From the NCBI GenBank assembly GCA_964573115.1, contig CAZNIP010000057.1:1-19838 (forward strand): 19,838 nucleotides of DNA, read 5' to 3'. The first letter of the stretch is position 1. Each line of letters opens with the position of its first letter. Position numbers and translations under genes: made by a program. Below the pieces are notes generated by a model. The model was not told the DNA's origin, did no database searches, and saw only the letters and a program-made list of their open reading frames with translations. Positions 15,478-19,838 of this stretch are shown piece by piece. The stretch is from CAYOID01 sp964573115 (GTDB taxonomy: Bacteria; Desulfobacterota; Desulfovibrionia; Desulfovibrionales; Desulfothermaceae).

Positions 15478-16506
15478 TCACTCATCATTGTCCGGATGGT
15501 TTTTGGGCTTGTCTTTCAGAAACCATTCCAGGTAGTTGTACGTGGCTTCCCGGCCTGACGTCACCAGATCGGTCTTTGTTTCATCCGGGAGGTCGAAGTC
15601 GACAGCCCCCACCCCTTTGGTGTTGATGTACACCGTTCGCTGCCAGTCATCAGAGTGCAGGTGCTGGTTTTCCTGGACGTTGAGCAGGGATTTGAGCAGG
15701 GCCGAGAAGTAGTCGTGCAGGTTGTCGATGGACCTGTGCCTGGCCTCGGCAATATCACGGAACACGGCGATCTCCTCCCTTGAGTCCAGCCTGAAGCCCA
15801 GGGTCTCCCGGTTGTAGACGTATGGGCTGCTGGACTGCGGCCTGGTCCGGTTCTCCCGTTCGTTGTAGTAGGCGGTCGACCTGGAGTGCTTGGGCCGCTT
15901 GTCTTCGTCGATGTACTTTTCCCGGTCAAAGAGCTTGACCGGGTAGTTGTTGAAGAGCCCGCCGTCCACATAAATGTCCGAACGCATGTTCCGGATCGCG
16001 GCAAAGAACAGGGGGATGGACATGGAAATCCGCACTGCGTCCACGACCCTCATCCTGGGCGTGTGCTCATAGGAAAAGACCTCTGAAAAGCCGGTCGAAA
16101 GGTTGGCTCCGATCAGGTAGAGGTCCAGAAACTGATTGTTCTTGAGCTCATTGAAGGTCGAGTTCTCGTTGTTCGTTTTTTCCCTGATTCGGTCCCCGAT
16201 CCACTGCTTGAAAAAATCCCCCTTGTAGAGCCCGAACTCCTCGAACAGCCGTTTGGCATCCCGGATGATTCCCCAGCTGTCGTCCATGAAGTTGTTGAAG
16301 TCCAGCTCCATGAGGATGTCCTGGGTCTCCTGCAGGGTGTAGCCCAGGGACAGGAGCACGGCGTTGATCGCCCCGGCCGACGTGCCCCCGACCCGTTTGA
16401 TGTTCTCCAGGATGTTCCGGTCCTGCATTTCCTGAAAAGCACCCACATAGGCGATGCCTTTGACCCCTCCGCCTTCAAAGATGAGATTTTCAAAAGGGAA
16501 TTCCAT
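15478..16506 (-). CDS. Patatin-like phospholipase, second type
   Basis: 342-aa serine acyl hydrolase with EGGGVKG at 11-17 (oxyanion loop), GTSAG at 41-45 (nucleophile Ser43) and the catalytic aspartate in DGG at 181-183; all essential residues are present. Unlike the patatin protein encoded at 6140-7099 it has no signal sequence and starts directly at the fold, with a longer charged C-terminal half, so it belongs to another branch of the family, the one that also holds ExoU/VipD-like effectors. It would act on phospholipids from the cytoplasm, or after delivery elsewhere; no secretion genes are nearby. ATG 16506 has GGAGGA six to seven bases upstream. It is divergent from the lipoprotein gene at 17046 and convergent with the cyclase gene. 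Confidence 0.9.
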   Translation of the reverse strand: MEFPFENLIFEGGGVKGIAYVGAFQEMQDRNILENIKRVGGTSAGAINAVLLSLGYTLQETQDILMELDFNNFMDDSWGIIRDAKRLFEEFGLYKGDFFKQWIGDRIREKTNNENSTFNELKNNQFLDLYLIGANLSTGFSEVFSYEHTPRMRVVDAVRISMSIPLFFAAIRNMRSDIYVDGGLFNNYPVKLFDREKYIDEDKRPKHSRSTAYYNERENRTRPQSSSPYVYNRETLGFRLDSREEIAVFRDIAEARHRSIDNLHDYFSALLKSLLNVQENQHLHSDDWQRTVYINTKGVGAVDFDLPDETKTDLVTSGREATYNYLEWFLKDKPKNHPDNDE

Positions 16507-16608
16507 GGATGTCCTCCTTCAGGTCGGTGTTGCCCCTCTTGCCAGCGCATGGTCTCTCGACGGGCCGTTGGAGTTCACGGCTGGGACAATGTTCTGTTCC
16601 ATCATACG

Positions 16609-16637
16609 GTTATAGCCGAATCCCTGATTCCGGCCAA
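16609..16637 (-). promoter_or_regulatory. Candidate sigma-70 promoter of the second patatin gene
   Basis: Read on the minus strand, TTGGCC (16632-16637) is followed after exactly 17 bases by TATAAC (16609-16614), 4/6 and 5/6 matches to consensus. It lies about 100 bases upstream of the patatin ATG. Confidence 0.45.
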
Positions 16638-16690
16638 GACATTCGCGGGATTTTTTTGGAGGCCCGTCACCACAATATTTATAACCACGG

Positions 16691-16729
16691 CGACCACGGC
16701 TTCGCCTGCGGCGAAAAGAGGCGAAGAGG
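16691..16729 (+). repeat. Dispersed intergenic hairpin repeat, copy D
   Basis: Identical to copy A over 39 bp except one base (C for G just before the stem), and preceded by an extra ACCACGG as in copy B. It sits in the divergent region between the second patatin and the lipoprotein genes. Confidence 0.85.
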
Positions 16730-17045
16730 CACTTCCCCGAGGACCATGGCGGATGTCCCCCTGCGTGATCACACTGACCCTCAGATGTCTTCAACTACTG
16801 TGCAACTATTTTCCATTTTATGAACGAGCTTTCATCTTCACTTCGAAAAAGATTGCAACCAGATCAGAGCCAGGCTTTTGATGATAATAATGATCAATAA
16901 AACGAGCCCTTACAAAGGGTGAGCCAGTCAAGGTCTGAGCACGACTTTTGCAATGTGAGTCATTTACGGCAGAGACCAGCTGATCGGGGAGGGTGGGACC
17001 CGTGGCCACCAGACTGCATGATGTTGACACACAAGGAGGGGAGAC
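16730..17045. other. AT-richer upstream region of the lipoprotein gene
   Basis: Base composition drops markedly from about 16780 to 16910, as expected for a regulatory region or acquired DNA. TTGAT (16878-16882) and ATCAA (16893-16897) form a small inverted repeat that could be an operator. CCCTT-ACA-AAGGG follows near 16907. I could not assign a convincing promoter. A 25-codon frame at 16746-16823 is too weak to call. Confidence 0.4.
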
Positions 17046-17699
17046 ATGAAATCAAAACTGACCTGTCTGTTCGTTTTTTTGCTGCTGCTGGTTGGGTGCG
17101 CTTCCATCCCTCCGGAGGCCCCGGAGCTGTCCACAGAGCTTGGAAAGCGGATATCGGCGATCGAAGAGGCCAACATCACCCTGCTCAACAGGTTTTTTGA
17201 TCAAAAACGGCAGGACGTGGACACCTTCATTCAGGAAGAGTGGGTGCCAGAGTTCGCCGAGCAGTTTTTCTCCAACCCGACCATTGCGGATGCATGGCAG
17301 ACCATTGTCAGGGAAAACGACAAGGAGCAGAGGTTGCAGTTTTTGATCAGGACCGGACCCCGGCTGCAGCAGCGGATCAATGAAAAGCGGCAGGAGCTCA
17401 TCCAGCCCCTTGAAGCACTGGAGCGAGCAGTTGAGAAGCAGGTCCGATCCGACTACGCCCAGGCCCGGGCCATCAACAACAGCATCACCAGCTTTCTGGC
17501 CTCAGCCTCCAAGGTCTCGGAGAACAGGAATCGATATCTGGCCATGCTCGGGGTCACGGACGAGAAGATCGGCAACATCATCCATGAGACTGATGACGCC
17601 GTGTCCACGCTGCTTGGAAAAGCTGAAGATGTCCAAAACAAATTCGAACGAGCTGAAGAGTTCCTCGACAAGGTGCGCAAAATCAGTGAGTCGATCTGA
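17046..17699 (+). CDS. Lipoprotein with coiled-coil-like body, unknown function
   Basis: 217-aa precursor. Residues 1-17 are a classic lipoprotein signal (two Lys, then a long Leu/Val/Phe stretch) ending in the lipobox LVGC with Cys18, the lipid-modified residue. Ala19 follows, which in Gram-negative bacteria favours outer-membrane sorting. The mature part is rich in Glu, Lys, Arg and Gln and predicted helical with heptad-like stretches, so it may be an elongated periplasmic coiled coil. The ATG has AAGGAGG just upstream. The next gene follows after 14 bp and is probably co-transcribed. I do not recognise the family. Confidence 0.85.
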   Translation: MKSKLTCLFVFLLLLVGCASIPPEAPELSTELGKRISAIEEANITLLNRFFDQKRQDVDTFIQEEWVPEFAEQFFSNPTIADAWQTIVRENDKEQRLQFLIRTGPRLQQRINEKRQELIQPLEALERAVEKQVRSDYAQARAINNSITSFLASASKVSENRNRYLAMLGVTDEKIGNIIHETDDAVSTLLGKAEDVQNKFERAEEFLDKVRKISESI

Positions 17700-17713
17700 C
17701 AGGGGGGATCACC

Positions 17714-17998
17714 ATGCCTATCAATTGGGAAGAGTTTGACAGAGACATCGATGCCATCATCGATTCCAGTGCCGAAGCAACTGACGACAGGTTTGCCTCG
17801 CGCATTTCGTCTTTGACCCGGATGACTGACGAGGAGGTCAAGGAGCTCGTGCCGCGAACGGCCGATGCCAGAAAGCTCAAGGAGCTGGTGAAGATCGTCA
17901 AGTCCTCGGAAGAGAGAAATGTCAAGGTGAACCGGATCGCCTCCAACTCTGAGGAGTTTGCCGGGATCGTCCTCTCGCTGCTGCAGAAGTTCATCTGA
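17714..17998 (+). CDS. Small helical protein of unknown function
   Basis: 94-aa soluble protein, acidic at the start and almost entirely helix-forming, with no cysteine, signal or membrane segment. It follows the lipoprotein gene by 14 bp and has a purine-rich AGGGGGG ribosome site about six bases before the ATG, so it is likely the second gene of that operon. A perfect 10-bp hairpin begins two bases after its stop codon. No family recognised. Confidence 0.75.
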   Translation: MPINWEEFDRDIDAIIDSSAEATDDRFASRISSLTRMTDEEVKELVPRTADARKLKELVKIVKSSEERNVKVNRIASNSEEFAGIVLSLLQKFI

Positions 17999-17999
17999 T

Positions 18000-18026
18000 T
18001 TCAGTGCAGTCTCCGGCTGCACTGAA
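18000..18026 (+). terminator. Perfect 10-bp hairpin after the small helical protein gene
   Basis: TTCAGTGCAG (18000-18009) pairs with CTGCACTGAA (18017-18026) around TCTCCGG. It follows the stop codon at 17996-17998 directly and is trailed by GAGTTTG, a poor T-run, so it is a plausible but not classical terminator of the lipoprotein operon. Confidence 0.5.
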
Positions 18027-18344
18027 GAGTTTGAATGGTCGTTCAAGGAGGCAGACAAGATCAAAGGATGGCGAAAGGACGCCATCAAGGACCTGGTCGG
18101 GGACGAGCACACTGTTCCCAGCATGGAGGATCTGCATCAGGCCGCCCTCGATCGGGACGAGTATTTTGCCAACAATGCCTACAAGGCCATGATGCTCAAA
18201 AATGAGGCCATTGTCCTGGCCGTCATCCTTGTTTCAATCCTGGCCATCTGCCTGTGGAGGTTCAAAGTTCAGGAAGAGGGCCCGCCCATGGCCATCACCG
18301 TTGGCCTGTTCGGAATCCTGGGGGGCACGGTCAGGGCCATCACC

Positions 18345-18370
18345 TCTGTGCCCCGGTTCTGTGCCCCGGT
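18345..18370. repeat. Exact 13-bp tandem duplication
   Basis: TCTGTGCCCCGGT occurs at 18345-18357 and again at 18358-18370 with no spacer. Because 13 is not a multiple of 3, it changes the reading frame of the gene it lies in. Confidence 0.95.
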
Positions 18371-18461
18371 CTCTGGAGTCGACCCGCATCCCTGAAATGA
18401 GCATGTCCTTTCAGGTCACCCTGCTCAGGCTCTTCATGGTCATCCCGTCAGAGCCCGCTTC

Positions 18462-18473
18462 AAAACCGGTCAT
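18462..18473. repeat. Upstream copy of the fic-promoter 12-bp motif
   Basis: AAAACCGGTCAT differs by one base from the tandem pair AAAACCGGACAT at 18519-18542 and lies 57 bp before it, just upstream of the putative -35 box. It is a candidate operator half of the fic control region. Confidence 0.5.
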
Positions 18474-18479
18474 TTTTTG

Positions 18480-18509
18480 TTGACTCACATGCTTTATATC
18501 CCATATCTT
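18480..18509 (+). promoter_or_regulatory. Candidate sigma-70 promoter for fic
   Basis: TTGACT (18480-18485, 5/6) is followed after 18 bases by TATCTT (18504-18509, 4/6) in a locally AT-rich stretch. Transcription would start near 18516, leaving a leader of only about 25 nt made mostly of the 12-bp repeats. Confidence 0.4.
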
Positions 18510-18518
18510 ATGCGAATA

Positions 18519-18542
18519 AAAACCGGACATAAAACCGGACAT
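18519..18542. repeat. Tandem 12-bp repeat overlapping the fic start codon
   Basis: AAAACCGGACAT is repeated exactly at 18519-18530 and 18531-18542; the last two bases are the AT of the fic ATG. No Shine-Dalgarno is present, so the repeat replaces the usual ribosome site. A protein bound here could block transcription start and translation together. Confidence 0.85.
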
Positions 18543-19794
18543 GAACACGCATATGCCAGGCAGCCTGAAGACGCCCGCTTTCTCCCTGGCCCCGGCCCTG
18601 CCGGCCGAGCGGCTGGGGGAGCTCAAGGACATGGCCCAGGAGGTGATCATGGCCTCCTCAGCCCTGGAAGGGCAGGTGGCCCAGAGCACGGCCAGGGCCC
18701 TGGGGGATTGCCTGCGTTACCTGAACAGCTACTACTCCAACCTCATCGAGGGCCACAAGACGTCGGTTCTGGAGATCGAGGCCGCCCTGAACAGGCTGTT
18801 TTCCGCGGACGAGGACAGGCGCTACGCTCAGGAACTGTGCGCGGCCCATGTCTTGGCGGAGAAGGAGCTCATGTCAGTGGTCCTGGACAACGGCCCGGAC
18901 CATATCTGCAGCGCATCCTTCCTGAGCCGGATTCACAGCACCTTCTACAGCCACCTGCCGGAAAAGCACCTGTACACCCACAGCCAGGGCGGATTCACCC
19001 GTCATCACGTCCGCCCGGGCACCCTCAGGCACGGCAATGTCTCCCTGGACAACGGTCAGACCGTGCACGGTCCGGACGTGTCGGATCTGGCGGACAAGGT
19101 CCGGGAATTCCAGGCCCTGTTCGAGCCAGAGAACTTTCACGGAGACGAGCGGCTCATCGCGGCTGCGGCCAGTCATCACAGGCTGACCTGGCTCCATCCC
19201 TTCAGGGACGGCAACGGCCGGGTCTCCAGGCTGTTCACGGGGCTCTATCTGGCCGTCATCAACATCAACCGCAGCAATCTCTGGTCGCTGTCCCGGGGCT
19301 TCTCACGGGACAGGCAGTGGTACATGATCAACCTGCGCTCGGCCGACTCCCCGAATGCGGACCACACCGGCTTTGACCAGGCCCATTTTGCCGATACCTG
19401 CCTCTACTTCCTGGAGACCTGCCTGGACCAGATCCGGTTCATGGACCAGCTGCTGAGCCTGAAGCGGATCGATGCCCGGATCGACGGGTACATGCGGGAC
19501 AGGGACCGTGACAGGGGTGCCCGGTCCCCACTGGATCCCCGGGCCGGCAAGCTGCTCAAAGCCCTGTTCATGCAGGGCGAGATCAAGAGGGGTGAGGCCA
19601 GGGGCGTCATGGGCATGGAGGAGAAGTCCGACCGCCAGGCCAGGCGGGTGGTGAGCCAGCTCGTGAGCGAAGGCCTGGCCCAGTCGGACAGCCACAGGGC
19701 CCCGCTGCGGATCGCCTTCCCGACCCATGTCCTGCGCTTCTACTTCCCCGACCTCTTCGACCCGTCCGTCCTGGGCGAACCCGCGGAGATCTAG
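18541..19794 (+). CDS. Fic-domain AMP-transferase, class II (self-inhibited)
   Basis: 417-aa enzyme that transfers AMP (or another nucleotide monophosphate) to hydroxyl side chains of proteins. The catalytic motif HPFRDGNGRVSR is intact at 219-230 (His219 is the general base). The inhibitory helix lies N-terminal: SNLIEG at 66-71 fits (S/T)xxxE(G/N), with Glu70 expected to block the ATP site; a second match, SSALEG, occurs at 39-44. This arrangement is class II, where toxin and inhibitor are in one chain, so no separate antitoxin gene is needed. The C-terminal ~70 residues (350-410) look like a winged helix-turn-helix, as in many standalone Fic proteins, and could bind the upstream 12-bp repeats. 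Start ATG 18541 has no ribosome site; ATG 18553 is an alternative. Cellular target unknown. Confidence 0.92.
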   Translation: MNTHMPGSLKTPAFSLAPALPAERLGELKDMAQEVIMASSALEGQVAQSTARALGDCLRYLNSYYSNLIEGHKTSVLEIEAALNRLFSADEDRRYAQELCAAHVLAEKELMSVVLDNGPDHICSASFLSRIHSTFYSHLPEKHLYTHSQGGFTRHHVRPGTLRHGNVSLDNGQTVHGPDVSDLADKVREFQALFEPENFHGDERLIAAAASHHRLTWLHPFRDGNGRVSRLFTGLYLAVININRSNLWSLSRGFSRDRQWYMINLRSADSPNADHTGFDQAHFADTCLYFLETCLDQIRFMDQLLSLKRIDARIDGYMRDRDRDRGARSPLDPRAGKLLKALFMQGEIKRGEARGVMGMEEKSDRQARRVVSQLVSEGLAQSDSHRAPLRIAFPTHVLRFYFPDLFDPSVLGEPAEI

Positions 19795-19838
19795 CGTTTC
19801 GCCAAGAGTCAGGCATCACTTGAGTCAGGGACACACTC

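Larger units (their letters stand above)
18018..18483 (+). pseudogene. Frameshifted remnant of a small membrane-protein gene
   Basis: From 18018 one frame encodes a charged helical segment (FKEADKIKGWRKDAIKDLVG), then two hydrophobic stretches: AIVLAVILVSILAICLW and AITVGLFGILGG followed by TVRAITS. That is the layout of a membrane protein with a cytoplasmic N-terminal part. At 18345-18370 an exact 13-bp tandem duplication shifts the frame, giving a stop at 18393-18395. Removing one copy would continue as SVPRSLESTRIPEMSMSFQV and on to a stop at 18481-18483, which reads like genuine protein. The 5' end is also missing: the only upstream start in frame is a TTG at 17958 inside the previous gene, and the first in-frame ATG is at 18123, past the charged helix. 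The last residues (after LLRLFM) look unlike a membrane-protein end, so the 3' end may be replaced too. Function unknown. Confidence 0.7.

Noticed and set aside
15478..16506. Patatin gene as a CBASS-type (CapV) defence effector
   Set aside because: No CD-NTase, sensor or other CBASS gene is present on either side in this window.
16746..16823. 25-codon frame with a GAGG upstream in the divergent patatin/lipoprotein region
   Set aside because: No family resemblance and composition like the surrounding non-coding DNA.
18477..19376. Plus-strand open frame in another phase overlapping fic
   Set aside because: Gly/Pro/Arg-rich out-of-phase reading of the fic gene; only the 18541 frame carries the Fic motif.

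Overview
The window is about 19.8 kb of GC-rich bacterial DNA (roughly 60% G+C by eye) with one 100-N scaffold gap at 1619-1718. Gene content points to an anaerobic Gram-negative bacterium, most likely a sulfate-reducer-like member of Desulfobacterota. The clues are a MetV-type methylenetetrahydrofolate reductase subunit, a NarI/TmcC-like membrane cytochrome b coupled to an HdrC/DsrK-like iron-sulfur protein, a lipobox lipoprotein, a possible Tat signal peptide and abundant c-di-GMP proteins. This placement is inferred from families, since no rRNA or other phylogenetic marker is present.

Layout. 1-3134 (minus strand): a PilZ/membrane/HD-GYP c-di-GMP protein, the scaffold gap, then nicotinate phosphoribosyltransferase (pncB). 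3255-7099 (plus): a promoter and a two-gene unit of a Ca2+-type P2 ATPase and a patatin-like phospholipase with a Tat-like N-terminus. 7100-7567: a gene-free, repeat-rich spacer. 7568-9534 (plus): membrane cytochrome b, small two-cluster Fe-S protein and MetV, a possible membrane-linked redox module for C1 metabolism. 9855-11600 (plus): a sniffer/C-factor-like short-chain dehydrogenase and a HEAT-repeat-like acidic protein. 12259-15303 (plus): a large sensor diguanylate cyclase with three tandem periplasmic solute-binding domains. A strong hairpin separates it from the convergent second patatin gene (15478-16506, minus). 17046-17998 (plus): a lipoprotein and a small helical protein, divergent from that patatin. 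18018-18483: a decayed membrane-protein gene. 18541-19794: a class II Fic (AMPylation) enzyme.

The best new observations are as follows. (1) An exact 13-bp tandem duplication (18345-18370) frameshifts the membrane-protein gene; removing one copy restores a continuous reading frame. (2) Three copies of a 12-bp motif bracket the putative fic promoter, the last one overlapping the fic start codon. (3) A dispersed intergenic hairpin repeat occurs four times, always in the same orientation and always outside genes. (4) The NarI-like / HdrC-like / MetV gene order suggests a quinone-linked methylene-THF reductase, and the second Fe-S motif of the HdrC-like protein is two residues short. (5) The Tat-like patatin has two plausible translation starts, which would give an exported and a cytoplasmic form. 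I found no CRISPR array, RNA gene, insertion sequence or complete defence island.
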